IMG/VR virus record: IMGVR_UViG_3300044956_000293
Span: 1 to 29,044 of that record
Strand: one strand, 5' to 3'
Length of the DNA: 29,044 nucleotides
Origin: a virus
How positions within the stretch are numbered: position 1 is the stretch's first letter; each line of letters begins with the position of its first letter. The notes below the pieces were generated by a model. That model ran no database searches. It was given only the letters and a program-made list of their open reading frames with translations, and was not told where the DNA came from. This document shows positions 5,651-14,575 of the stretch, in pieces. The position numbers and the translations under genes are program-made.

Positions 5651-6196
5651 TTATTGGCCTACTTCGTAGAAGCCGTGGGTGCGCGCCCACTCTTGTATTG
5701 CCGCTAGTTTTTTGCTGAGCCGCTCTACTTCGCGGTCGGCGTCTTCGGCGAGGTCTCGAAGACCCCGCTCAATCTGGATTGGTAGCTCGATTTCCTCGGC
5801 GGTTCCGGCTCCATCAGCTCGGATGGCACCTGGGGCTTCGGCGCCTCCGGCAAGGGTGCACACACGAGCTGGGATTGCGATCCGCAGCCGGAGACGGTCA
5901 GCAGCAGCGCGCTCAGCAGTAATGCGTTGTTCAGCTTCATTGAGATTCCTTTTGTAGGCGGTCAGGGTGGCGCGGGTCGCGGCGAGATCCTGCTGTCGCT
6001 TCTCTTCGTTTCGTGCCACGGCGCCAAGGACCGTGCGCAGCTCGACGTCTGCTCGAGCGATCTTCTCCTGGTTCCAGTCAGCCTCGACGGCCATTGCGCC
6101 GACCTGGTAGCCGGCGCCGCCGGCTGCGGCCAACGCTGCCAGGAGCGCGAGGGCAACCAGCGGGAGCTTGTACTGATCGGCGATCAGTCCGATCAC
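5651..6196 (-). CDS. Rz: Rz-like inner-membrane spanin
   Basis: A 181-residue protein with one N-terminal membrane segment (residues 10-31, LPLVALALLAALAAAGGAGYQ) and a long helical, coiled-coil periplasmic part rich in Glu, Arg and Ala (ADWNQEKIAR to LRLRIAI, and again ERGLRDLAEDADREVERLSK). This is the i-spanin plan: with Rz1 it spans the periplasm and fuses the two membranes at the end of lysis. I chose the GTG at 6196, which overlaps the endolysin stop (GTGA), because it puts the membrane anchor at the N-terminus; longer forms read through the lysin gene. A separate Rz1 gene lies wholly inside it in another frame. The family is defined by structure and position, not by conserved residues. 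Confidence 0.85.
   Translation of the reverse strand: MIGLIADQYKLPLVALALLAALAAAGGAGYQVGAMAVEADWNQEKIARADVELRTVLGAVARNEEKRQQDLAATRATLTAYKRNLNEAEQRITAERAAADRLRLRIAIPARVCTLAGGAEAPGAIRADGAGTAEEIELPIQIERGLRDLAEDADREVERLSKKLAAIQEWARTHGFYEVGQ
5725..5940 (-). CDS. Rz1: Rz1-like outer-membrane spanin lipoprotein, nested in Rz
   Basis: A 71-residue lipoprotein encoded entirely within Rz in a different frame. The signal peptide MKLNNALLLSALLLTVSGC ends in a lipobox with acylated Cys at 19. The mature part is short and proline-rich (LPEAPKPQVPSELMEPEPP), the hallmark of o-spanins that join Rz from the outer membrane. Embedded Rz1 genes are well known in lambda-like phages. The pair shows that the host has an outer membrane. 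Confidence 0.88.
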   Translation of the reverse strand: MKLNNALLLSALLLTVSGCGSQSQLVCAPLPEAPKPQVPSELMEPEPPRKSSYQSRLSGVFETSPKTPTAK

Positions 6197-6669
6197 GCCA
6201 TCACCTTCGCGGGAACATCGTACTGCGCCATGTTCCGGCCGCCAGGACGATTGCCCATTACGGCGATCAGTTTGTCCGCGTAATCCGGGTCGGTGGCGTA
6301 GCCGGCAGCGGCCAACGCGCGCGCCCAGCCTTCGCCGGTCGTCTCGCGGAAGCACTTTGCATAGCGCGGGTTCGCCTTCAGGAAGCGCGCCCGGTCCATG
6401 ACGCATTCGGCCCAGCTGTCATAGGCGCGGAACTTGTCGACCACGAACACGCGCTGGCCCCTGATGACTTCATGAGTGGGCACGTCGACGGTCTTGCCTT
6501 TCCAGGCCTTGTCGGCCTTGATGCCGAACAGGTTGTTGCCACGCACGCGCTCACCCCAGCCCGACTCCAGCGCGGCCTGGGCGATGGTGACGCTGGCCGG
6601 GATGCCGGTAGCGCGCTGGCATTCCTGGGCGCCCGCCAGCAGCAGTGCAATGAACGAGGTCGGCGGCAT
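6193..6669 (-). CDS. Endolysin, GH73 N-acetylglucosaminidase (FlgJ-like)
   Basis: A 158-residue single-domain murein hydrolase. IPASVTIAQAALESGWGE carries the probable catalytic glutamate E35, and GNNLFGIKADKAWKGK is the conserved loop of GH73 glucosaminidases such as the FlgJ C-terminal domain. It would cut the glycan backbone after the holin opens the membrane. There is no signal peptide or N-terminal anchor-release segment, so release depends on the holin. The ATG at 6669 shares its A with the holin stop (TGATG) and has GGAGG 7 bases upstream, a strong reason for this start. The stop overlaps the Rz start. Gene order holin, lysin, Rz/Rz1 is canonical. Confidence 0.9.
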   Translation of the reverse strand: MPPTSFIALLLAGAQECQRATGIPASVTIAQAALESGWGERVRGNNLFGIKADKAWKGKTVDVPTHEVIRGQRVFVVDKFRAYDSWAECVMDRARFLKANPRYAKCFRETTGEGWARALAAAGYATDPDYADKLIAVMGNRPGGRNMAQYDVPAKVMA

Positions 6670-7061
6670 CACATCACCTCCTTCACATCCTTGATGATCT
6701 CGGCAATATCGGCGTCCTTCTTCTTCTCCATGTACTTGAAGAGCGCGCGAACTAGCAACCACGCCGGCAGGCCGCACGTAAAGATAATGCTGCCCATGCC
6801 CACCAGGCCGATGATTTCGTTCGACCAGTGTTCGATGCCCAGGTACTTGATGGCGGCCGCGCCGCCACCCAGCGAGCCTACGAGCGTGCACGCGATGGTT
6901 GGACCGAATTCTTCATCCTTCGGCTTCGTTCTCATCATCACGACGTAGGTGGCGATCGCCGCCGCGATGCCACCCACGCCGGCCAGGCCGCCGATAATCT
7001 TCCAGCCTGCTACGCCGGCAGCCGTGCCGGAAATGGGTTCGCTCATTTGTTTTGCTTTCAT
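6669..7061 (-). CDS. Phage holin, three membrane segments
   Basis: A 130-residue protein with three hydrophobic segments, about 20-43 (WKIIGGLAGVGGIAAAIATYV), 53-74 and 83-107 (IIGLVGMGSIIFTCGLPAWL), and a charged C-terminal helix (YMEKKKDADIAEIIKDVKEV). Three segments, a charged tail and a position directly before the endolysin are the class I holin pattern. Two starts are possible, ATG at 7061 and ATG at 7046 (MSEPISG). Neither has a strong ribosome-binding site, and such dual starts sometimes give holin and antiholin. The repeated hairpin at 7102-7131 lies just upstream. Confidence 0.8.
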   Translation of the reverse strand: MKAKQMSEPISGTAAGVAGWKIIGGLAGVGGIAAAIATYVVMMRTKPKDEEFGPTIACTLVGSLGGGAAAIKYLGIEHWSNEIIGLVGMGSIIFTCGLPAWLLVRALFKYMEKKKDADIAEIIKDVKEVM

Positions 7062-7101
7062 AGTCGGTAAGTATCCGGAGGCTCACAGTGTCTCGTTCGC
7101 C

Positions 7102-7131
7102 TAGTCCCATTTCTAGGGAGAAATGGGACTA
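7102..7131. repeat. Repeated hairpin element, copy 1
   Basis: Perfect 13-bp arms (AGTCCCATTTCT at 7103-7114 and AGAAATGGGACT at 7119-7130, plus a closing T-A pair) enclose a 4-base AGGG loop. It lies in the gap between the 139-residue gene and the holin. The same element recurs at 23660-23687 and 25555-25582. No T run follows on the minus strand, so it is not an ordinary terminator. Confidence 0.85.
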
Positions 7132-7149
7132 ATTCCGGATCGTTCCTTT

Positions 7150-7569
7150 CTATGACACAGGCGGCGCCGGTTCATCATCGCCAGCAAGTGGATCGTCGGG
7201 CGCCGACCATGCGGGGGCCTCAACTGCCGGCGGCAGTGCGCGCAACTCTGCGAGGGCAACCACCTCTTCAGCGGCCGCCGCAACCAGCTGCTGGGCGGCC
7301 TCAAAGTCGAGCACCTTGGAAAGGAGAGCCATGTCCGCGCGGGCCGCATCGCCGGCCTCACGTGCTGCCAGGCACACAGCGTTGTAGCGGCTTACGTCTG
7401 CCAGCTCTTCGTCCGTCAGCTGATACATGCCGGCGGCGGCAGCAGTGACGATCCGGTTGATGATCGCGACCTGATGCGGCGGGAACTCCGCGGCGATCAT
7501 CGCCTCGGTACGGTTGATAATGTCGGCTTCCGACCAGCGATCGCTGGCCATCATGTCGATAAAGCTCAT
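7150..7569 (-). CDS. Hypothetical protein after the tail fibre, possible fibre chaperone
   Basis: A 139-residue mostly helical protein that I do not recognise. The N-terminal half (FIDMMASDRWSEADIINRTE to TDEELADVSRYN) is followed by alanine- and glutamate-rich helices and a proline-rich acidic C-terminus. It starts 3 bases after the fibre gene stop, with AGGAG within the end of that gene. A small protein placed right after a receptor-binding gene is often a fibre assembly chaperone, but no sequence feature proves this. The gene is well supported by its spacing and coding character. Confidence 0.7.
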   Translation of the reverse strand: MSFIDMMASDRWSEADIINRTEAMIAAEFPPHQVAIINRIVTAAAAGMYQLTDEELADVSRYNAVCLAAREAGDAARADMALLSKVLDFEAAQQLVAAAAEEVVALAELRALPPAVEAPAWSAPDDPLAGDDEPAPPVS

Positions 7570-7572
7570 GAG

Positions 7573-10473
7573 TTAGATGCTCCTGTTGGCGGTGATTTGA
7601 ACCCAGGTCGCGCCTGGCGATACGCCGAACACGACCGTTTCGCGATAGCCGTCGAAAGTGACGGTGTAATCCTTGGTATTGCCACGACGCTTTTTTGAGC
7701 CGGCGATAAACACACCTTTCACCGCGAAGCCGATCGGCAGCGGGAACCGCGTCTGTGCGACAAGGCCGTCGAAATCGAAGGGAATGTCCTCGCGAGCCAT
7801 TGCGCGGCGCACCTCCAGACGGCGCCGCAGCTCATCGCGCACTCGAAGGGCTGGTTGATACAGGCCGGTCTTCGCCGAGCCCCCAATCAACACGGTGCCG
7901 CCACTTGCCGCCAGCTTGTTAATGCCGCCGAGTGGATCGCCTACCCATTGGCTTTCGACGCGCTGCAGGCCGTGAAATGCGCTGCGGAATCCCCAGTTCG
8001 TCCCCACATGCAGCAGGTCAGTCACTTCGTCATGTGCCAGCGAATCCACGCGCTGCTCCACGTTACCGTTAATCGTGCATTGCGCACCAGGTTGGAAAAG
8101 GACCAGCTCGTCGTAGTAAATCTTTGCGATCTGGTCGGATGTCGGCGCGGTAGCCGATGCGCGCAATAATGCAACTCCGTTCGGATGAACGGAGCCGGTA
8201 AGGTGGCGGCCAACCCGCAAGAGGGCTCCCACCTGCGAGATATTTATGCTATTTGGCCGGCTGTCGATCAGCTTTTTGTTGAGCCAAACCTCCAGCATGC
8301 CGGCGCGTCGTGTGTAGACAAAAAAGGAGAATCCGCGCAGTGGCTGCTTTTCACCCAAGATATAACCGTTGTACCCGTCGGCACCGATGTACGGGTTGAT
8401 TGTTCCGTCGCTGAGAGTTTCAAAGCCAACAACGCCACCACTGGCGCCACCGGGCAGCGCGCGAGAGAACGGCACGGAATCTACCTCTGCCCACCACATA
8501 AAGCAGAAATCCCCAGTTCCGAAATCCAGCCTTGGATTGTGCGGCTGCTCCAGATAGGAGAATTCGCTGAACCCGGTAAATGCCGCCAGTTGCGCACCCG
8601 GTGCAACTGGCGCCTTCACGACATCGCCTATGACCGCAAGGGCCGTAGTAGCTGTACTTGTGGATCCGCGATCTTCATCAGCCAACTTGATGCTGACTTC
8701 ACCGAAGAATGCTGTACCTACACCCTGCTCAGTCCTGAGTCGAACCATGCAGCTATCGGAGCCGCCTGGCAAAGTAAACAGAACGGTTTCCTTCTGCTGC
8801 TCAGTAGTGCTGACGATTCGCGCTACCAGCGATACCGTTGCCGTCTCAACTAGGACCGTGGCACGCGGCGCGGTCCCAAGGCGAGCGGAATAAGTAAGCG
8901 AGTACACTCGGCCGGGGATCATCCTGGCGATAAGCTCCTGCTGAGCTTGCTGGATAGGGTTCGACGCGTCGTTGCACGCCACCACAAGCTCGCCGCCTAT
9001 TACGCTCAGCCCAGCCCCGTTGACAACTTCCCAGTGGGACGCATCTACCCTGGCTTTGCCGTTGAGCACTACTTCCGGCGATGCAATGGTGGACCCGGCA
9101 GCGGTATCCGCAAGCCAAGCACCGCGCGTGTCACCCACCTGCCAGCCGCTGCTGTAAGTGTTACTGATGACTGCGACCATGCTGCCATCGGCCGAGTCGC
9201 CCAGCTTGAACCGGGTTAGCGCACCGAATTCACCAGCCGCCGCATCCTTCACGACCTTGTCCGCGTAATGGATCGGGTTCGGAATGTACTTGTTAGAACT
9301 GTTGAAGCCGGTCGAATTGCCGATGAGTACGTGCGAGCCGAAGCCGTCAAGCAGTTCGCGGACGTGGAGCGTGCGGCCTACGTGACCGTAGTAGGTGTAC
9401 TCCAGGCAGTCGCGCTCGGTAAACCGGATGGACTTGAAGGGAATGCCTGGCCCCGCCGACACAACGGTACCGTCGTCGCGCAGCGCGCAAACCCCTTGTG
9501 CGGTCGCGACGGCTACAGTCAGTTTCGGCAAGCCGGTGCGTGGATCCACAGGGGCATCCGGCAGGACCGTTACTGCCACGTCGGCAACGTCCACACCTGG
9601 GATACCGGGCAAGCCAGACGGATTGCGGCCGAGATAGCCCTCGTATCCCTCCCGAGATGCAATACCCGCGCGCCAAGCTCCGTTCGTGTTCGGGTACGCG
9701 TGATAGTGGCCTGGCAGCGTATACATAAAACCGTCGTCTGCAGGGAAGTTGATGGTGGAAAGTGCATCGACATGGCCGCCGATCGTCGCATGGCCGGCCA
9801 GTAGCACGCCGTTACGCGCCCTCACGCACGAGACAGCCGTGTATCCAAGCATGCGAGATGACTCGTTGACTCCTTCAAAGCCGAGTGTAAACACCATCCA
9901 CATCGGCAGATCGGTCGTGGTGGCGTCGTAGATCACAACGCGCCGGTCTTCCGCCACGATGGCGGCGATCGCTGGAAACTCGCGCCTGCTTCCACGGAAA
10001 ACCTCTACAGCAGCACCGTTTGGAGCATCGACAATTTTCCAAAAGGTTCCGTTGACGGTGAACTGGAAAAAATCGCCATTCATGCCACCCGCTGCAACGG
10101 CTGCAACGGTGTCGGCATGTTGCCCCAGCCACTTCCCCGGCACGAGGGGTTCGCTCTCCCAGCTGGTATGCCGGCAGCGTTGACGCCATGCGCCGCCGTC
10201 GCTGTCCTTGCTGGTGTCGTACAGGAACACATCGACAACAGCGCCGGCGTGGATGGTGCGCGCAACTGCAGCGAGCTGCTCGGCTGGCGCGGTGCTAGCG
10301 CCCCAGGCTTGGAGCGCAGCATCGCGCGCTGCAACTGCTTGCGCGGCGCTCTGTGCCACACTTGCGACGCCAGCAGCGGTAGCTTCCTTCGCCGCCTGAA
10401 CGTCATGGTTCAGGCCATTGAGCTGGCCGATTGCGTCGGTGGCTTTCATCCCCCGGTAAAAACGATCTGACAT
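7573..10473 (-). CDS. Large tail fibre / receptor-binding protein
   Basis: A 966-residue structural protein at the distal end of the tail gene block. Residues 1-60 are an alanine-rich helical stretch (AAKEATAAGVASVAQSAAQAV) typical of trimeric fibre N-termini. The middle is rich in beta strands with recurrent sequences such as RRVVIYDATTTDLPMWMV and PKLTVAVATAQGVCALRDDG, which may be a propeller-like repeat. About 648-758 (FCFMWWAEVD, LEVWLNKKLIDSR, LRVGRHLTGS) resembles a concanavalin A/LamG-like sugar-binding sandwich. The C-terminus is basic (KKRRGNTKDYTV) and beta-rich. Binding of host surface glycan is the likely role. It starts right after the stop of the preceding gene. The specific family is uncertain. 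Confidence 0.8.
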   Translation of the reverse strand: MSDRFYRGMKATDAIGQLNGLNHDVQAAKEATAAGVASVAQSAAQAVAARDAALQAWGASTAPAEQLAAVARTIHAGAVVDVFLYDTSKDSDGGAWRQRCRHTSWESEPLVPGKWLGQHADTVAAVAAGGMNGDFFQFTVNGTFWKIVDAPNGAAVEVFRGSRREFPAIAAIVAEDRRVVIYDATTTDLPMWMVFTLGFEGVNESSRMLGYTAVSCVRARNGVLLAGHATIGGHVDALSTINFPADDGFMYTLPGHYHAYPNTNGAWRAGIASREGYEGYLGRNPSGLPGIPGVDVADVAVTVLPDAPVDPRTGLPKLTVAVATAQGVCALRDDGTVVSAGPGIPFKSIRFTERDCLEYTYYGHVGRTLHVRELLDGFGSHVLIGNSTGFNSSNKYIPNPIHYADKVVKDAAAGEFGALTRFKLGDSADGSMVAVISNTYSSGWQVGDTRGAWLADTAAGSTIASPEVVLNGKARVDASHWEVVNGAGLSVIGGELVVACNDASNPIQQAQQELIARMIPGRVYSLTYSARLGTAPRATVLVETATVSLVARIVSTTEQQKETVLFTLPGGSDSCMVRLRTEQGVGTAFFGEVSIKLADEDRGSTSTATTALAVIGDVVKAPVAPGAQLAAFTGFSEFSYLEQPHNPRLDFGTGDFCFMWWAEVDSVPFSRALPGGASGGVVGFETLSDGTINPYIGADGYNGYILGEKQPLRGFSFFVYTRRAGMLEVWLNKKLIDSRPNSINISQVGALLRVGRHLTGSVHPNGVALLRASATAPTSDQIAKIYYDELVLFQPGAQCTINGNVEQRVDSLAHDEVTDLLHVGTNWGFRSAFHGLQRVESQWVGDPLGGINKLAASGGTVLIGGSAKTGLYQPALRVRDELRRRLEVRRAMAREDIPFDFDGLVAQTRFPLPIGFAVKGVFIAGSKKRRGNTKDYTVTFDGYRETVVFGVSPGATWVQITANRSI

Positions 10474-11307
10474 TCAAACTTCCTCAAGGTCAAGGGTGGT
10501 CGCATACCGCTGGAAATGCGGCGTGCTCATTGGGCCGATGGTCGAGAATTTGCACCAGAGCTGGTACGCCTGCTCAAGCCTCGGGTCCTGGTGGTTGGGG
10601 TATAGACTGAACAGCAGAGGCACGCGCATGCCGTTGCGCCGCACGATGTCCCACAGCGTCGCCCTATCGGCTGGGCTCATCGTGGACAGATTGATCGAGT
10701 GCTTACGAGTGCGAGTACCCGCCTCTGTAACCAGGTCGCCAGCCTCCGTCCGCACATGCTTGCTGTTGTCGACGGCCGTCATCGGTGCGCCGTAGTCGGC
10801 GTTGTCACTCGGCTCCCAGTAGTCGCCGCACACCAGGCGCGACACCTCCAGGTAGCCAGCCGGGTTGGTTGGGTCGACCAGGTCGATCACCAGCTTGGCG
10901 ACGGCGCTAGGCGTCGGGATCCAGACGCGACCGTACGTGCCCCCGCCGTAGGCGAAAGCATTCGAGCCAAGGCGCTCGACGCCCCAGCCCCAAAGCTCGA
11001 GTGGCGGAGCTGGGCACGCTTCGACGGCGCCGGTGTCGAAGAACGGAGCAGCGTCGCCAACGTTGGCAAAACCACGCACGCGAATCGTCGCGGCCTCGGT
11101 CAGATTGCAGAACGGGAGCAGGACGCCGCCGATCGCTTCCCGGCTCGGCCAGGTTGCAGTCACCGTCGCGCTCCTCCCCACGCTGCGCCAAACGTCGGCT
11201 TTCGTGTTCGTCAGCAGGTTGTTGACACCCATCGTGCCGGCCGTGCTCGAGGCGACGAGCGCGGCGCGATCGGCGGCGTTGTCAAAGATAATTCGGAGGT
11301 TCGCCAT
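10474..11307 (-). CDS. Tail tip-associated protein, unnamed
   Basis: A 277-residue beta-rich protein. The first 170 residues (MANLRIIFDNAADRAALV, VWRSVGRSATVTATWPS, IGGVLLPFCNLTEAATIRVR) look like a discoidin/galactose-binding jelly roll. The remainder (KHSINLSTMSPADRATLWDI) resembles domains found in minor tail proteins. I know similar proteins only as phage hypothetical proteins between the fibre and the tip genes. It overlaps the upstream gene by TAATG and abuts the fibre gene, so it is made together with both. The role is most likely structural, at the tail end. Confidence 0.75.
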   Translation of the reverse strand: MANLRIIFDNAADRAALVASSTAGTMGVNNLLTNTKADVWRSVGRSATVTATWPSREAIGGVLLPFCNLTEAATIRVRGFANVGDAAPFFDTGAVEACPAPPLELWGWGVERLGSNAFAYGGGTYGRVWIPTPSAVAKLVIDLVDPTNPAGYLEVSRLVCGDYWEPSDNADYGAPMTAVDNSKHVRTEAGDLVTEAGTRTRKHSINLSTMSPADRATLWDIVRRNGMRVPLLFSLYPNHQDPRLEQAYQLWCKFSTIGPMSTPHFQRYATTLDLEEV

Positions 11308-13109
11308 TACGCGCCTTTCGATGGGTTCAAGGTGAGCTGCACCAAGTGCAGACGTCTGTAAAGTTCTTGGACCGCCTTGATTAGCGGGGCAATGAGCTCT
11401 TCGTAGCGCAGCGCTTGCTGGGAGTGCGGATCATTCTTGTCCGCGAGCACCCACATAGCCGCGTCCGGCACACCGTGCTTCTCGAGCACCTGGCGCACCT
11501 GTTGCGCCGGCAGCCCGAAGTGGACACGCACCCCAGGACGGTCCTCGACGATCCTCTCGTTCTCCATCACCGCCTGCAGGTGGACTTCGTTCCCATAGTC
11601 GTCGATGATCACCTTGGCCGGCTCGACCTCGACCCAGTTGTCGCGGACGATCCGCTCGGCCACCTTCTGGCGGTATTGAATGGTGCGCAGGTCGTTAATG
11701 AAGGCCAGGCCCAGTTGGGAGTCCGCGATATCCTTCTTGGTGCGCTCGTCCGACGTGGTGATGGTCGAGCTGCTGGCATAGATCGCGCTCCACAGGAAGC
11801 TTGCGGTGCCCAACGAGTAAGCGTTGCTACTCGACGGATTGAGCCCCGACAGCCAGTTGGTGCCGCCTCCAGACTGGACGATGCCGTTGCTGCCGCCGAT
11901 GATGTTGATGCCGTTTCCGCTGCCACCACCATTGGCCTGCAGTGCAGGACCTGATCCAGTGGACGTTGTCGACAAAGCCGGGAGCGGGCTGACGTCGGCG
12001 TTATCGCAAACTCCCCGACGGATCGTAGGGGCATGGATGAAGGTCGACGCCGTACCGCCGCTCAGGCTTACCTTGAACTGGTTGGAGATGTTGATGCTCA
12101 CGCCACTCAGCTCGCCACCGCTGACCTTGTTGGCCGACAGTGTGCCGTTGACCAGCATGTTGCCGTTGACGTACGCAGCGATCGTCAGCCAGCTCAATCC
12201 GTCTCGGAACCGCGTCTCGGCGAAGCTCGGACCGTACAGGGTCACGCGGTCGCGGTTTTGCGGATACCCGTAGCCAGCTGCGATCACCGCGTTCGTCGCT
12301 GCCGAGTCGTCCCAGTAGTTGTAGCCCCCTGCAGCGATATCGACGGTACCTCGCCCGCCGTCATACCCGCGCGGGCCCTGGGAGCCTGGTGGCCCCTGCA
12401 CGCCCTGGTCACCCTTGAACTTGCTCCAGACGTAATCGCCAGGCGTGGTCGACTCGGCCGCGGTCGACTTGTTTGTCGCGATGCCGATGTACAGCGTCGA
12501 GGCGGTCGGGACGTCGTACAGGCCGGCGCCGTTCGGGTTATCGGAGTACTTGATCCAGGTGTAGCCCTGCGGTCCCTGCACGCCCTGCTCGCCCTGCTCA
12601 CCCTTGATCAGCGTCCACGAGTAATCTCCTGGCAGGTTCGACTCGATGGGCGTGCTCTTGTTGTAAGCGAGACCGATGTAGCTCTTTCCCGTCGGGTCGT
12701 TCGAGATCCCGGCGCCGGCGGCCGTATCCGCGTATCGGATCCAGGTATAGCTCACCACGCCATCGGAGACCCGGACTACGGCCTGAGCGGCCTCGTACGT
12801 CACCCCATCCTTGACGATCTTCGCCTTGACAACCACCGACTGGCCGTTAAACGCGGCGGCCGCAATGGTTGCCGTGTTCCCGTTAATGGTCATATCGAGT
12901 GCCGGCACCGCACTCCAGGTCACGTCGCCGGTCATATTCAGCAGCTGCGCGGTGAAGGTCACTGCAGCCGGCGCCGGCGCACTTCCGTCGCTGGCCGAGC
13001 GAATCACCGACGTGCTCGAGGAGAGTAGCAGCGCGCGATCCTGGGCGGGGGTGGTGCGGCCGCCGGCGCTGCGCAGCCGGACGTCACGGTCGTTGACGAT
13101 CGCACTCAT
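11307..13109 (-). CDS. Tail tip fibre with collagen-like repeats and S74 chaperone
   Basis: A 600-residue trimeric-fibre type protein. Two related segments near 118-182 and 184-254 each run from YTWI(R/K)Y through YIG(L/I)A and PGDY(S/V)W into collagen-like Gly-X-Y stretches (GEQGEQGVQGPQG and GDQGVQGPPGSQGPRG). The C-terminal 150 residues begin with TTSDERTKKDI near residue 450, the sign of a peptidase S74 intramolecular chaperone that directs trimerisation and then cuts itself off before the Ser. A coil near the end (LIKAVQELYRRLHL) fits the family. Lambda-like central or side fibres share this design. It overlaps both neighbours (ATGA upstream, TAATG downstream). Self-cleavage is inferred. 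Confidence 0.88.
   Translation of the reverse strand: MSAIVNDRDVRLRSAGGRTTPAQDRALLLSSSTSVIRSASDGSAPAPAAVTFTAQLLNMTGDVTWSAVPALDMTINGNTATIAAAAFNGQSVVVKAKIVKDGVTYEAAQAVVRVSDGVVSYTWIRYADTAAGAGISNDPTGKSYIGLAYNKSTPIESNLPGDYSWTLIKGEQGEQGVQGPQGYTWIKYSDNPNGAGLYDVPTASTLYIGIATNKSTAAESTTPGDYVWSKFKGDQGVQGPPGSQGPRGYDGGRGTVDIAAGGYNYWDDSAATNAVIAAGYGYPQNRDRVTLYGPSFAETRFRDGLSWLTIAAYVNGNMLVNGTLSANKVSGGELSGVSINISNQFKVSLSGGTASTFIHAPTIRRGVCDNADVSPLPALSTTSTGSGPALQANGGGSGNGINIIGGSNGIVQSGGGTNWLSGLNPSSSNAYSLGTASFLWSAIYASSSTITTSDERTKKDIADSQLGLAFINDLRTIQYRQKVAERIVRDNWVEVEPAKVIIDDYGNEVHLQAVMENERIVEDRPGVRVHFGLPAQQVRQVLEKHGVPDAAMWVLADKNDPHSQQALRYEELIAPLIKAVQELYRRLHLVQLTLNPSKGA
11346..11358. repeat. Palindromic word GTGCAGACGTCTG, copy 2
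   Basis: The same 13-base word as in the palindrome at 4667-4694. Here it lies inside the coding end of the S74 fibre gene, read as YRRLH, with a perfect 10-bp palindromic core (11349-11358). Confidence 0.7.
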
Positions 13110-14575
13110 ACGACGAACCTCACTTTCACGCGGCCGGTCTTCCAGTCGCGCCCGAGCATGACCACCATTCCGCTGACGCCGCCCTGCATCCCGTAGCGCG
13201 GGTGGTAGACGCGGATCGCCTGGCCCAGCTCGAGCAGCAGCAGCTCGGGCAGACCCTCGAACTCATAGGTCATGCGCGGAACCTTCCACAGGTCCAGGCG
13301 CCGTTGCGCCTCGGCGCTGGCGTCGACACGACGCAGCAGCATCGTGTCCTCCTGCTTCGGCTCACCGTTGAGGCGATGCGCAGCCTGCACTGCGGCGTCG
13401 GCCTGCGTTGTCGTCAGCCACTCGCTGGCGAACATGTCCTTGTGCTCTTCAGGGATATTGGTTACCAGACCGCGCTGCACCGTCCAGTTCTTGTTGAACC
13501 CGAGCTTCACCGCGCCCACGACGACTGTACGGCCAGTCGGTACCAGGGAGCGCTCAATCATGTGCTGAGGCCGCACCTCGACCACAGGTCCAGGCGCTGG
13601 CAGCGCGAGCTGAATCAGGCGCAGCTTCCCAAGGCGCGACATCGAGAGCTGTGCGCCGACACTGCCGGCCAGCATCTGGCACGCGGCCAGGACGTTCAGG
13701 CGATCAGGCGCATACAGGCCGACGGGAGCCGGATGCTGCGCATCGAATGCGGCCAGGGTGGCCGTGTCGAGGTCTGCCTCGGCAAACCGCTCAGTGGGCT
13801 TGCCGTAACCCGTCACGAGGCGACGCACCAGGCCGGCTACCGTGTTGACGTAGGCGCCCGCCTTGTCGCCCTGCAGCGACACGGTCACCGCGCCCCTCGA
13901 CTCGTAGCGCAGCGTGAAGGTGCCGGTAGCGTTGTCGACATCCACGTCGATCGGGATCCCGTTGTCGCGCACTTCGAAGATGCCCTCGACCGCACCACCA
14001 TGCACCTGGAACTGCCGGGTTGCCGGGTTGACCAGCAGCGGCGTGACATTGTGCAGCTCGCCGAACGCAAGCGGGATCGGCGCATCAGCATTCTCGGTGT
14101 TGCCCCCGAGCTTGGCTTCGCTCAGCGGAGCGTTGAGACGCTGCAGCTTGTCGCGCAGCTTCAGCAACAGCTTCTCCCGCCCACCTGGTGCGATGTCGGC
14201 GACGATGCCGTCGAAGATCGGCCGGAAGCTGGCACGTGGCCAGCGCACGTCGCCGATGAAGGCCTTGAACGGCCGGTTGGTCCAAACGTAGTCGAGCCAG
14301 GCGTCGCGCTCGCCGTTGTAATTGGCCACCTCGATGTCGCCGGCGGACAGTGCTCCATCGCCGGTCAGCGACAGCTCCTCGGTGAACAGGACACCGACGC
14401 TGGCGATCGGCATGTAATGTGTGTTCGAAGGGACGTCGGTAGGCGCCGTGTTATAGGCGACGGTCGACATGTAGACGGTCGTCTCGACGCCACCGATCAT
14501 GGCCACGGCCTCGATTAGAACCGTGCGGACGGCCGCCGGGTCTGTCAACCAGGTCAAAAATTGTTGGTCGGTCAT
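13106..14575 (-). CDS. Baseplate / tail hub protein
   Basis: A 489-residue protein between the tape measure gene and the tip fibre, where the hub and distal tail proteins of long-tailed phages lie. It is rich in beta strands (VETTVYMSTVAY, FKAFIGDVRWPRASFRPIFDGIVADI, LLLLELGQAIRVYHPRYG) and has no enzymatic motif that I can see. The closing part, with GQAIRVYHPRYGMQGG, VVMLGRDW and KVRFVV, is typical of the barrel that ends hub proteins. It overlaps both neighbours by ATGA, so stoichiometric production with them is likely. The exact family is not recognised; a hub or tail-attachment role rests on position. Confidence 0.75.
   Translation of the reverse strand: MTDQQFLTWLTDPAAVRTVLIEAVAMIGGVETTVYMSTVAYNTAPTDVPSNTHYMPIASVGVLFTEELSLTGDGALSAGDIEVANYNGERDAWLDYVWTNRPFKAFIGDVRWPRASFRPIFDGIVADIAPGGREKLLLKLRDKLQRLNAPLSEAKLGGNTENADAPIPLAFGELHNVTPLLVNPATRQFQVHGGAVEGIFEVRDNGIPIDVDVDNATGTFTLRYESRGAVTVSLQGDKAGAYVNTVAGLVRRLVTGYGKPTERFAEADLDTATLAAFDAQHPAPVGLYAPDRLNVLAACQMLAGSVGAQLSMSRLGKLRLIQLALPAPGPVVEVRPQHMIERSLVPTGRTVVVGAVKLGFNKNWTVQRGLVTNIPEEHKDMFASEWLTTTQADAAVQAAHRLNGEPKQEDTMLLRRVDASAEAQRRLDLWKVPRMTYEFEGLPELLLLELGQAIRVYHPRYGMQGGVSGMVVMLGRDWKTGRVKVRFVV

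Noticed and set aside
7102-7131. Repeated hairpin as a simple rho-independent terminator of the late transcript
   Set aside because: None of the three copies has a T run on the minus strand; only copy 2 has one, on the untranscribed plus strand.
12033-13028. 331-residue plus-strand reading frame, and similar long ones at 13202-14518, 18879-20555, 21488-22528 and 27017-28237
   Set aside because: All are opposite strongly supported minus-strand structural genes and show Arg/Ala/Val/His-rich shadow composition.
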